DNA of 64,000 nt from Struthio camelus. Taxonomy: Eukaryota; Chordata; Aves; Struthioniformes; Struthionidae. How positions within the stretch are numbered: the first letter of the stretch is position 1; every line of letters begins with the position of its first letter. The position numbers and the translations under genes are program-made. The notes below the pieces were generated by a model that did no database searches, was not told the DNA's origin, and was given only the letters and a program-made list of their open reading frames with translations. The stretch spans positions 5,330,001 through 5,394,000 of the forward strand of contig NC_090967.1 of the NCBI RefSeq assembly GCF_040807025.1, written 5' to 3'. This document shows, piece after piece, positions 40,261-51,872 of the stretch.

Positions 40261-43200
40261 TGTAGCGCGGTCAGCTAGACACTCGGGAGATGGAGGGTCT
40301 CCATCCATCCCAGCATCGTCTGCTCCATCCTTTCCTAGAGCCAAAACGCACAGGGAAAAGCAAATCTGTTTTTACTGCCCACTCTGAAACGCAGATCTGG
40401 ACAAGGAGCTTGAGCGCAGAGCCCCTCTGTGACCTGCCAGCCCTAGAGGCGATGGCTGTCGTGTCTGTTTTGGGTAACCTGCACACTCATGTCTCTGCTC
40501 TGTGGAGAACGTTTTGTTTCCAGTGGGAGGCTGCAGAGCATGGCAGTCATTCCCTCTGTTTGGGCTGATCTCTAGGTCTGAGGATCCCAAACTTTCTTGT
40601 TAAAAATTGCATCTCTAAGGAACCAGACATTTGACATACCTCTGTAATTTTCTGGGTTTAACTTGTATATTTGGTTTGGATGCAAGTAACAAACTCCTCT
40701 CATTTCTAGCATTGACACCCCTGGAGTAATCAGGCGTGTTTCACAGCTGTTCCATGAGCATCCCGACCTCATTGTAGGATTCAATGCTTTCCTCCCTTTG
40801 GGCTACAGAATAGAAATTCCAAAGAATGGGAAGTTAAGTATACAGTCACCACTGACTAGTCAGGTAGGTTAAAGCACTTATATTACTCTAACTGAATTGT
40901 GGTATATGTATCCCTATATAGGTCTCTTGCATAGTTTAGGCTACAAAGCAACATGCAATACGTGTACATCTAAGGTTTTTATGTGGTTTTCAAAGTCTAT
41001 GAGGATGGGTTTAGTATAAATCTAAATATTTATTCTCAAACTAGTTGTTACTTTAGCTTGCTAAACTAGGAATGAAATTCCCGAATGAATTGCCACTGCA
41101 AATCCAAATGCTTCAGTTAAATTTGAAAACTGAAACTGTCACTGGCTTGACATGTTGACATATGTTCTCAGTGCATAGCGTATAATGTCAAATTTGAAAA
41201 AAAAAAATCCCGGAAGAATCGTATTTCCAGTCTTTTAGTAAGAAAATGAGAAATATGTTTAGGCAATAGGCAAAAAAAAAAAAGTCAGGTGTTGTCATCC
41301 AGTTGTTCAAATCCTGCAAAGAAAGACATCTGCTGTAATATAAATAGATACATATTGGTCTTGGCTTCCCTTTTTCCTGTGTGGTTGTGGAATCTGAAAT
41401 AGAGCTATCACCTCAATCCTACTTACAAACAAATGGTTTAACTCTAATTAGTAGCAGTAAATCTCTTTTAGATCTCAGTTCTCTTAGATCCCTCTGTTGC
41501 TCATAAATTTAGCACCTTTAAGGGGCCCTGTGTTGTAATATGTTTCTTAGAACTGACAGTTCTTCAGAAATAAAACGGTGGCAATAGAAGCTGCAGTGCA
41601 GATTATTTGGTACATTCGTGGCTTCTCTACCGTTTCAAGCGTAGTGGATAATGTAGCGACAGAAGCATTAATGAATCAGATAGTTCGTAAGCCAGATATG
41701 GCTTATGGGACGTTTTTACCTGATGATGTTAATGACATAAATAAGGAAATTTATTGGCTACATTAAATCTATTTTGTTTCTCCTTTATGCGTTAATCTTT
41801 TTTTAGCTAAACTGCTCTAAAATACTGATGCTAAATTGTTGAACTTGCACCTGTGTTTCTTTACAAGTCACTGTCTTGCATATCTTGTGCCACTAGGTGC
41901 CCTCAGAGCCTGTTCCCAGCACTCTCCCTGGCAGCGGGCTGTTGTTGCATTACTCTCAGGAGAATTCGCACAACCATAGTGATTGTTCGGAGGAGTTTAG
42001 GCAACAGCTTCCATACAAAGAAGATAAATCCCAAATTCCTTTGGAGTCTGATTCTGTAGAATTCAATAATGCCATCAGTTATGTGAATAAGATCAAAACA
42101 CGTTTCCTTGACCATCCAGAAATTTACAGATCCTTTTTAGAAATTCTTCATACTTACCAGGTAAAAAGTCTTCCATATAAAAGCCTGTGGGTTTGCACTG
42201 TAGTTGTTTGAACAGTGTGGTCAAATGAAACATCTGTCTATTGAACAAGCTTGCACAGTTCCCAAGCGCTGGCCTTTGTCCAACAATTGCCTCGTAGATA
42301 TTCACATGAAATGACAAATGTGTGAAAATTGCTGAACTTTCTGGGCTCTGAGGCATAAAATGATTGTATCTAGATCTGTCTTTACTAACTTTCAGTTGAT
42401 TTAATGATGTTCTGTGTGATAGGATGCACTATAAGAACCTTGGGCTAGCTGATGTTATGTAAAGTTTGTTCATATTGCTTAGGGTCTTTGGTTTTGGCTG
42501 CTGGCTGCTATGGAGTTAAGAAATTTTCTTGCATAATGAGGTATGTTTTTATAGCTATTGAACATCTGTGTGTATCTTTCAGAAAGAACAGCTGAACACT
42601 AAAGGCCGACCCTTTCGAGGCATGTCAGAGGAAGAAGTGTTTACCGAAGTAGCAAACCTGTTCCGGGGGCAGGAGGATCTGCTGTCTGAGTTTGGACAGT
42701 TCCTCCCAGAGGCTAAAAGGTCTTTGGTATGTGTATGCTTCATGTAAGGCAGAATATTGAGTTCTCTCTGTTTGTAGGTAGAATACATAAAGAAGCTTTA
42801 GGAATGCAAAATATTATGGAAAAGCCTACCAGCCAGTAGGTGAACTTTCCTCTTTTTCATTGGTTGGAAGAGACTTAACTACATTCTCTCTGTTCTGTTT
42901 GGATAAACAGGATTCTTTTTTTGCACAGGTTAAGGAGAGCGCATTGAAATCATTATTTATGTACTTCAGTTCACAGGAAATGGACCATGTGAAGTGAACA
43001 GTGTCCAGAAAACTGAGCATGAAAAGAATCTGGAACATAGCAAAAAGCGATCCAGACCACTGCTGTTGCGTCCTGTTTCTGGCCCAGCAAAGGTATCCTT
43101 TTGCAAGCAAAAACCTAGAATACGCCTGTCTTACTTGTTGTGTTTAGATGATTGCTTAAAGTTGCAATGAATAGCGTAGGTAAGTGTTAGGTGCAAGAAA

Positions 43201-46200
43201 CAAAATTTCAAAAGTTAATGTAAAGAGGATTATCTAATGCAGTGAAAGAGAATTTTTAAAGTATGCTTAAACATGTTACGCTAACATGCTGAATATTAAA
43301 TATCAGGACCCTCAGTATTAAGTATGAGGAAGAGCAGGACCCTGGAAAGTGCCAATTGATTGCTTCTACAAAGAAGCGTTTCTCTAGAATTCTTCCTCAA
43401 ATGGTCCTTTTTTAGTTTTCTTCTTAAGCAGAAGTCATTTGATAGAGGTTACTGTGGGGGATTTGACGTGGCAATGTTAGATCACTATTTGGGGAATAGT
43501 GAGTTTGATGCCTTTGATGCAGAGAGTTGTTACAGGTCAGCAAAGTGGAATTTTATAGCGTTTGAGTCACAACCTTTTAAGTAGAAATTCACGTCCTTTT
43601 AACAGAAGAAAATGAAACTGCGAGGTACCAAAGATCTCTCAGTAGCAACAGTGGGAAAATATGGAACACTGCAAGAGTTTTCCTTTTTTGACAAGGTCAG
43701 TATCTGGCTTGTTCTCACATGCTGTGGACTCGTTTTCAACCATATATACGGTTATTAATTGTTTACTTTTTAATGTAATCTGTGTGTCAGCACTTAGTAA
43801 TTGCCTGGCTTTTCGAGTGGGGGTGACAGACTAAGAAAAAGAAAACAATGGTTTTGGAAGACTAATGAAAGCTCATAAGTAACATTTTCCTGAATGTTTT
43901 TCTCTGACATGTTTTTTCTCTACTTTTCAGTGATAATCTCTCATAGTACCATCTGTAGTTACTACAGTATTATTTGAAAATGGGCATTTTGTGCACGTTC
44001 TCTTTTTAAGTTGCAATGAAGATAGAGTTATTGCCACTGTGCCCATGGTTCAGACAATCTGGAATATCAACGCTAAGCACCATTTCAAGTAGTCTGATAT
44101 TTCTCTCCAATCTGTGCCTTAGGTGCGCAGGGTGCTAAAGAGTCAGGAAGTCTACGAAAACTTTCTCCGTTGCATTGCTCTCTTCAACCAGGAGTTGGTT
44201 TCTGGCTCCGAGCTGCTTCAGTTAGTTACACCATTTTTAGGGTAAGTTACTGATTATCTTCTCTACTATGCTGTACTTTTTAGGCCTTGGCTCTGATACT
44301 TTATAGTAGGCATTACAAACTTTGTTACCAAAGTTTTGGATTTAACTTCAGGAAACATCTGGGTAGCATGCCAGAAATTGAGAGCTAATCCTAAAAGGGA
44401 GGTTATAAAATCTGAATCTTTTAACCTGTCTACACAGCTCTTAAAGAGCAGGTTGGGAGGATAGTTTCCTCTGTCTGTGCATCCAGCTGAGAGCTGTACA
44501 GGCAGCAGGCTGCCTGATGTTACACTAAACCATTGGGGGCAGAGAATCTCCTTTGTTCTGGAGGGTGGTTTCTGCTCATACTCCCTCTTCTAATTTCTCA
44601 AAATATCAGATGAAGTCTCAGGACAAAGCTGTGAAACACATACATAGTTCTAGCTCTCTGATGTGAGCCTCTCATGCTGTTTGGCTTCCAACAGAAGAGG
44701 GAGTGCCACATGACAAGGAACAGTGACTCCTCAGTCAGTTAAGGGGAGTACTGGTGAAGCTCTGAAGGGGAATTCTTTTTCTGCATTAAGTCAAAAGAAC
44801 ATAAAGCACTTCAGAGGGAGTGATAACACAGGTAAAATGTTGGTTAAGGATTTCTCGCTGTAATGCTAACTTTTTTTAGATTTCACCCTCACTTTTATGA
44901 CATGCAGAAAAGAGCATTAGCCACCCTAAAGTTGTCAGAATGAAATAATATAAAACAAACTTACTTGTGTATTTGTCTTTGAAGAAAATTCCCAGAACTC
45001 TTCGCACAGTTCAAGTCCTTTCTTGGTGTGAAAGAACTTTCATTTGCTTCTCCACTGAGCGACCGATCTGGGGATGGAATGAGTCGGGAAATTGATTATG
45101 CTTCCTGCAAACGCATAGGATCGAGTTACCGAGCTCTTCCAAAAACTTATCAGCAGCCAAAGTGCAGTGGAAGAACAGCCATTTGCAAGGAGGTACATTG
45201 AAATCAACCTAATGAATCTCTGTTAGCCTGTAACGTAACTTTTCCCAAAGTAGGCTGGTCAGTACCTTCACATCTGCTGTTTTCTCCTGATAATTTAGTG
45301 TTTATCAAAATTCGAGTAAAGTAAGCACGATGTGCAGTGGGCTATTTAGTTTGCTACAGCTTCTGTATGTGGATTTCTTACTATAATGCTGATTAGCCAG
45401 CTTTAATCTTGCATCTGTTACTCATCCATTTTTTAAAAATAAGAGTATCCACATGCAGTTGACCAATTTTATCTAAACCTATCTCAAATCACACCTCTCA
45501 TTTTAACTTCTCTGAGTCTGTGTGCAAACACAGATTTTCTCCTATAGACAGAAGATTAAATAGCATGAAATGAAACTGTTCTCCTGAAAGAAAATCGTGA
45601 GCCCGAGGTAGGCACTGTTCTTACTAAGCAAGGTCATTTGCAGAAAAGGTGCTCGCAACCCTCCCACTTGTGGACAGCTCTGTCTCCATTACTTACAGTT
45701 GCTGATATTGCAAGCAGTTTCTGTGCTTTGTGTGATGATAGTGAAGATGCTTTTGAGCTTTCTCAGCAGGGCCCTGGCACAGTTCTACACAAATCTCTAA
45801 TTGTCATGACTGTGACTTGTGCACTAGGTCTGAAACTTCCAATAGAAACACAGGGAAGAACACTACAAGAATGAAACAGAAGTATCAGGTCCCTTGAGAA
45901 CACTTCTGGGATGATGAGACTCGGTACAATGTCATGTCTTTGCGCTGTTGCAGGTGTTAAATGATACCTGGGTTTCATTTCCATCCTGGTCTGAAGACTC
46001 AACTTTTGTGAGCTCCAAGAAGACTCCTTATGAGGAGCAGTTGCACCGCTGTGAAGATGAACGGTTTGAGGTACCTCTGCTATTTTGCTTTGCTGTCTGT
46101 CCATACGGTCTACCTCCTCAAAAAACAAAACTTCTAGTTATAAGGATTTTGACTGAATTAGTAGCGGCCAAATACTGAAAGTTTTATTAGTACTCGTTGG

Positions 46201-49200
46201 TTTGAGTTAGAGTTTGGTCTTTTCCACTTGCTTGGAGTCTAGCGTGATCCTTTCAGGCATAAGTCTAGTTCTAAAGAGCATGTTACCTTTGGGAGAACTG
46301 GTGGAGGTGTGTTTTCCAGTAAGAAACCTTGCTGGTGCTTCTTAGCTCCACCCAGTGGGCCTGGAATGCATGCCACAGATCTGAGTATCACTGGTCTCCA
46401 TTTTCCTGCTATGCCTGTTCTTAACACTGCGTCTTTTGTGAACTCTTTAACAGTTGGATGTTGTCTTGGAGACCAATTTAGCCACAATACGTGTGCTGGA
46501 GAGCGTGCAGAAAAAGCTGTCTCGACTGACTCAAGAGGATCAGGAGAAATTCCGACTGGATGATTGCTTGGGAGGAACTTCAGAAGTGATCCAGCGTAGG
46601 GCCATCTATCGCATCTATGGTGATAAAGCACCAGAGATCATTGAAAGTCTTAAAAAAAATCCAGTTACTGCAGTTCCTGTTGTTCTTAAGAGGTAATTCC
46701 CATTCTGTGCTCGCCTATTATCTTTAAGAAACTGATGCAGGATTATAAAGCTTATTGGGGTTTTTTTTTTCCCCAAAAGTAAGTGACTTCGTTTTGCTTG
46801 CTTAGATTATAACGCAGGACAGAAACAGGAAATAAAGTAAGTTTTCATTTATTTTTAAAGTTACAAATGTATTAGCAGATTCTTAGATATATCTAAAAAT
46901 CATGTCAGTAGCTTATTGAAAATGTTCCCTTCTGTATTAAAACTTCTCAGACTGTGCTTAAAGGAAAACCCTATTTTTAGTTAGTTTTGGATGTGAACTG
47001 TTTTTGAGTTTTAACTTCTTTTAAGTCCATGCTACTTCTCCATGTTTCTGTAGGTGGTTTTGAGTACTTCAGTTATAAACAAGTCTCCATGAAAAGCTGA
47101 AAGGTTTTGAGAAGGGTGCTCCAGGAAGAAAGTCAGGGTGTTGAAAACCACTGTGGCCTTCTGGATTTCCTCCTGACCATTTTTAAATGACTTTTTTCTA
47201 TTGCAGTTATTTTAAAGGACAACTCATCTCCCGTGGTGGTGGATTTTTTATTGCTTCCAGGAATACTGAAAAGTTTTTAGTGCATCTCACTCAGCTGGCT
47301 GCATTAGAAATGCTTTGTATGTATTTCTTTGATCGTCTTTCAAAACTAAAATAGATTGTACGTTTTTGCAGATTGAAAGCAAAAGAGGAAGAATGGCGGG
47401 AGGCCCAGCAGGGCTTCAACAAAATTTGGCGGGAGCAGTATGAAAAAGCCTACTTGAAGTCTCTTGACCACCAGGCTGTCAACTTCAAACAAAATGACAC
47501 CAAAGCTTTGCGCTCCAAGAGCCTGCTGAATGAAATTGAGAGCGTCTATGACGAGGTGTGTATGCTAGCAAATAATCCATCCTGTTTGTTCTTTATTGTG
47601 GTGTTATCTAGAGTTTCACATCACACCTGGGACCTTGTTGAGGTGGTAGCGTTCTGAAGAGTTCTCAGTCAAAAATGACAGTGTCCCAAGCATAGCCATT
47701 AATATTGGCTTATTTCTTCTGGCAGGAATGGCTCTTGAGCATGGATTGGAAGGATCTTTATCTATTTATCTCTTGATTACAGCATCAGGAGCAGCATTCA
47801 GAGGGGAGAAGTTCATCCACAAATGAGCCTCATCTTATCTTTATCTATGAAGATAAGCAGATTTTGGAAGATGCAGCTTCTCTTATCAGCTACTATGTGA
47901 AACGACAGCCTACTATTCAAAAGGAGGATCAGGCAACCATTCGGCAGATAGTGCATCACTTCATACCTGAGCTCTTTTTCTCTCAGCCCCCTGAGCACAA
48001 TATTTCTGAAGAATCAACAGATGAGGACAGAGAAAACCATCAGGGGCAGAACCTGGATACTCCTGAGCTACGGAAGAAACATGTGCCTGGGCCTCCAAGC
48101 AGTCCTTTGGAGGCCAAAGCAACCTTCTGTGATGTTACAGCTGCTGAGCCTCACAACGCTCTGGATGATGTTTACAGTCTGTTCTTTGTCAATAATAATT
48201 GGTATTTCTTCCTCCGCCTTCACCAGACTCTGTGCTCGAGGCTCCTAAAGATTTATCGGCAAGCTCAGAAGCAGCTTCTAGAATATCGGACTGAAAAAGA
48301 GAGAGAGAAACTCCTTTGTGAGGGAAGAAAAGAAAAGACCAATGATCCAGCCATGGAACTAAGACTGAAGCAACCAAGTAAGAATAGTCCGAGACACAGT
48401 CCATTCCTAATGTTCTGGTGGCTCATGTGAGATTATATGTATCTGAGTAACTTAGAACAGCAGGCAAGTCTGTAAGGACCGTTGAGGCACAAACCACCAC
48501 TATATTCGAGAATCATGGATACAGCTAGTTTAACAGATAGCTAGCTCGTAGTTTATCCCTTGAGGGATCTTATGCATAGTTCATGCAGCCCTCCTGCGAG
48601 CACACTGTTGTCAGATGTTCTGAAGTGTCTTGATGTATTAATCTGTTATTTTGATTAAAAATGTAAATGACTCCGTGATCAATTAGTCATTTAGCCACAC
48701 GAGGTAGTCATGGAAAGGGATGAGAAAAGCTCTTAAAATCTGTCAGCGCTCCCTTGGCAAATCTCTCTCTCTACATGTAAAAGTACTCTTGGTACTGAAC
48801 GTCATGATTCTTGAACGGTGTTGTCATTTGTATCTCCTGACTTCACTCTGTCTCTTGCATGTAGTGAGTGACTGCTCTTTTCTCCTACCTAGGTGAAGTG
48901 GAACTGGAGGAGTACTACCCTGCATTCCTGGATATGGTGAGGAGTCTGCTGGATGGGAATATAGATCCAACACAGTACGAGGACACTCTGAGGGAGATGT
49001 TCACTATCCATGCCTATATTGGCTTTACTATGGACAAACTGGTGCAGAATATTGTCCGCCAGGTAATTAGTTTGATAGCTGTGCTATATGTTTGGGGGAC
49101 AGCACATCTTCCTTCTATAGTCAGATAACTTTCGCAGTATCCTGTAATGCAAGAACTCACAAAGCTCAGAGCAAATTCATAGAAAAGTTATATTTGTAGT

Positions 49201-51872
49201 GGAAAGTGCCAAGCAGCAGTTCAGTTCAGCTTCAGCTGCAGTACAGGACCACCTTAGGGGACTGAACGTTCCTGGCCTGTTCCAGCATTTTCAGAGTTCC
49301 ATTTTTTTTTTTCTGAGTTCTGCCATTCCTAAAATAGATCTAAGGCAAAAAAAAGGGCTCAGTCATTTCTACTCAGTATCTGTCTTCTAATTACAATTCT
49401 GCCACAGTTAAGACACATCTGCCCTTTACTTTTCTCTGTTCCTTTTTGCTGCCAAGTAATGAAAAAGGAGTGAAGGGTATGGAGTCTGTGGCAGCAGAGT
49501 TAAGACTTTGGTACATTGTCTGAGGTGTGATGCTGTGCTGGCTTTTGCACTCCTTTCATAACGTACTAGAGTAAACTCTTCGCCCAGACTTGCTGACTGA
49601 ATTCCCCCTTTTTTAATGGAAGCTTCACCATCTAGTGAGCGATGACATCTGCTTGAAGGTTGTTGAGCTCTACTTGAACGAAAGGAAGCGAGGTGCTGCT
49701 GGAGGTAACTTATCCTCTAGGTGTGTCCGGGCAGCTAAGGAGACCAGCTATCAATGGAAGGCTGAACGTTGCATGGCAGATGAGAACTGTTTCAAGGTAA
49801 GAATTTGCTGCCAGGAAACTTCATAAAGTGACTGTGGCACTTTACTTGGGAGAAGTGGGTTTGGAAGCTCCAAGACCACAATTTTGAGAGAGAGCAATAT
49901 GGAAAGAAGGTCCCCAAAACAGCAGAGACAGTGTAGTGGCATACTGGCTCACTGGAAAGCCTTATTGCTTATTCCTCTCTCCTGGCTCGTTTCAGTTGTT
50001 CAGGTGACCCTTTGTTAACGTTAAGCATTTTGATGCGGACCCCTGTGTGGCCAATATCTTGTGCCTGTCACTTTATTACAGGTAATGTTCCTTCAAAGGA
50101 AAGGACAGGTGATCATGACCATTGAGCTACTGGATACGGAAGAAACCCAGACAGAAGATCCTGTGGAGGTCCAGGTAATGCCAGTGACTGGGGGGTCTGC
50201 TGCGCCACAGAGAAAGCAGATGTCTAGGAGTGCTCTTCTGCTTTGTTGTTCCAAAGTGTGAGACTTTGCCAGGAGAATGAGTTTGTCTGGGAGGTGGGAA
50301 GACTATGTTTGGGGCTCTAGCCATTTATACAGATGTGTATGCTAGCAAAACAGTTTTAGTGTAAATCAGCTTGGGGTTGAGTGAGATACTGACAGCTTCA
50401 TAAAAAGCAGCTTGGAAATAAACTAGTTATTTGCCGCAGTGTTTGTTTTGACTAGAGAGAAATTTGACTTGAAATTTGTCTCTCTTTATGTAGCACCTGG
50501 CTAACTACATGGAGCAGTATGTTGGGGTAGAAGGAGCTCCAAACAACCAGAACGATGGCTTCTTATTGAAACCAGTCTTTCTGCAAAGGTGAGCTCTCTC
50601 CCTTTCCTGAGTCATATCTGCAGCAGCGGTACTATTACTTCCCTGCATATGTGGCAATGATTTTAGATGATGTGCTGTAAAAACAGCTCCAGGGAAATTC
50701 ACTCGTCTTTGAGGTCTAGAGGGGCTGCTGGAGTCCAGTGTACTGCACAAGGTGGCTGAAGAAAAACTCTGTGACCGCAGCATTAAGGTTTGTTCATGAA
50801 ACTGTGTTTAGAATGGAGTGGGACTGTCTCGGCAGTCCTTTCTGGGAGGAAGCTGAGATCTAATCTCTTCCCATTTCACTAAACATTTGTTGGTGAAGAG
50901 TGTGTGGAGGAAGATTCTGGAGAAACAGTGTGAAAACTAAATGCAGAAACGTAAATTTCATACTTGTGCTATCAGCTCTGCTAACTTAAGAGACCGGATA
51001 ACCAAACGTGACAAATGCTTCACGATCCTTGTTTTGTTCTAGAAACCTAAAAAAGTTCCGCAAGTGGCAATGTAAGCAAGTGAGAGCTCTTCGGAGCGAA
51101 GTGAAAAGCTCCTGGAAGAGGCTGATTGGTGTGGAAAGCGCCTGCAACGTGGACTGCCGGTTCAAGCTCAACACCCACAAAATGATGTTCATCATGAACT
51201 CGGAGGATTACATGTACAGGCGAGGAGCTCTCTGCCGAGCCAAGCAGGTGCATCTCCTGTCACTCTCTCTGCAGCTCAGGTAGTAGTGGAGGTTGAGGAT
51301 TTGAGCCAAAAGACAGGTACTGATAATAAGTCTTGTGGCTGAACTTCTGCAAACTACACCCAGAAGTTGCTACACTCTTTGTCGGATGAAACAGGAAGGA
51401 GAGCTGGTAAATGCTCTGTGCTTTAGTTTAGTTTAGCTGCCTTCACTTTACCATGCAAACGTTATGGGGAGTGGCAAACATTAAAAAGCAGAGATCTTTC
51501 AAGGCAGGTATGTGGCTTGCTGTTTTACTGTTTGTGTTGTTTTAAAGCATGCACGTTTCAGATATGCGAAGGGGTGAAGAAGTGAAGGTTTTGGCTTCTC
51601 CCCCAGAAACCTTTCAGTGATCTTTACCATCCTATTTTCAGGTACAGCCAATGGTGCTGCTAAAGCACCACCAGCAGTTTGAAGAATGGCACAATAGGTG
51701 GCTAGAAGAGAATGTGACCATGGAGGCAGTTGATCTAGTTCAAGACTGGCTAATGGGAGATGAAGATGAGGAGATGGTGCCCTGTAAAACAACTTGTGAG
51801 ACGGTGAATGTCCACGGGGTCCCAGTGAACAGATACAGAGTTCAGTACAGTCGCCGTCCAGCTTCGCCATGA
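39573..51872 (+). CDS. SIN3B: SIN3 transcription corepressor B
   Basis: SIN3B is a nuclear scaffold that recruits HDAC1/2 to DNA-bound repressors. Nineteen coding exons: 39573-39671, 40022-40128, 40710-40863, 41960-42160, 42583-42726, 42970-43092, 43606-43695, 44123-44241, 44985-45192, 45954-46070, 46454-46692, 47372-47555, 47783-48377, 48893-49062, 49623-49796, 50082-50174, 50494-50588, 51043-51247, 51642-51872; total 1115 aa (human 1162). PAH1 ([16 protein letters not shown], ~34-103), PAH2 ([17 protein letters not shown], ~150-225), PAH3 (~280-350), the HDAC-interacting region ([16 protein letters not shown], ~385-490) and the Sin3 C-terminal domain (~750-1050) are in order. The first exon is Gly-rich. 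A proline-rich insert before LDDVYSLFF in mammals is missing, explaining part of the shorter length. Intron 6 has a U12-like donor, and exon 4 has an in-frame upstream acceptor. Confidence 0.97.
41897..41959 (+). CDS. SIN3B: Candidate in-frame 5' extension of SIN3B exon 4
   Basis: A second acceptor (ccactag) at 41896 would add 63 nt, 21 codons ([20 protein letters not shown] then Q), upstream of the conserved exon 4 start ENSHNH, with no stop and no frame change. The insert falls in the PAH1-PAH2 linker. The main acceptor at 41959 (actctcag) matches the major mammalian junction. Use of the upstream acceptor is inferred. Confidence 0.45.
43093..43605 (+). other. SIN3B: SIN3B intron 6 with U12-like donor
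   Basis: The intron starts GTATCCTTTTG, an exact match to the minor-spliceosome donor consensus RTATCCTT, directly after the AAG ending exon 6 (phase 0). Near the acceptor, TCCTTTTAAC resembles the U12 branch motif TCCTTAAC, but it abuts the AG, closer than usual. Retention would append [20 protein letters not shown]-like sequence and stop after 25 codons. Confidence 0.5.
43432..43535 (+). CDS. SIN3B: Candidate cassette/poison exon in SIN3B intron 6
   Basis: A 104-nt open segment is flanked by a good acceptor (pyrimidine tract then aagcag at 43426-43431) and a donor (ACAG|gtcagc at 43536). Entered in phase 0 it reads [20 protein letters not shown] and continues acidic (EFDAFDAES). The length is 2 mod 3, so exon 7 would be read out of frame and stop after three more codons, giving about 313 aa with PAH1 and PAH2 only. 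No homologue recognised; could be chance. Confidence 0.3.

Noticed and set aside
41578-41766. 62-codon open frame in SIN3B intron 3
   Set aside because: Composition looks protein-like, but there are no matching splice sites and no family I recognise.
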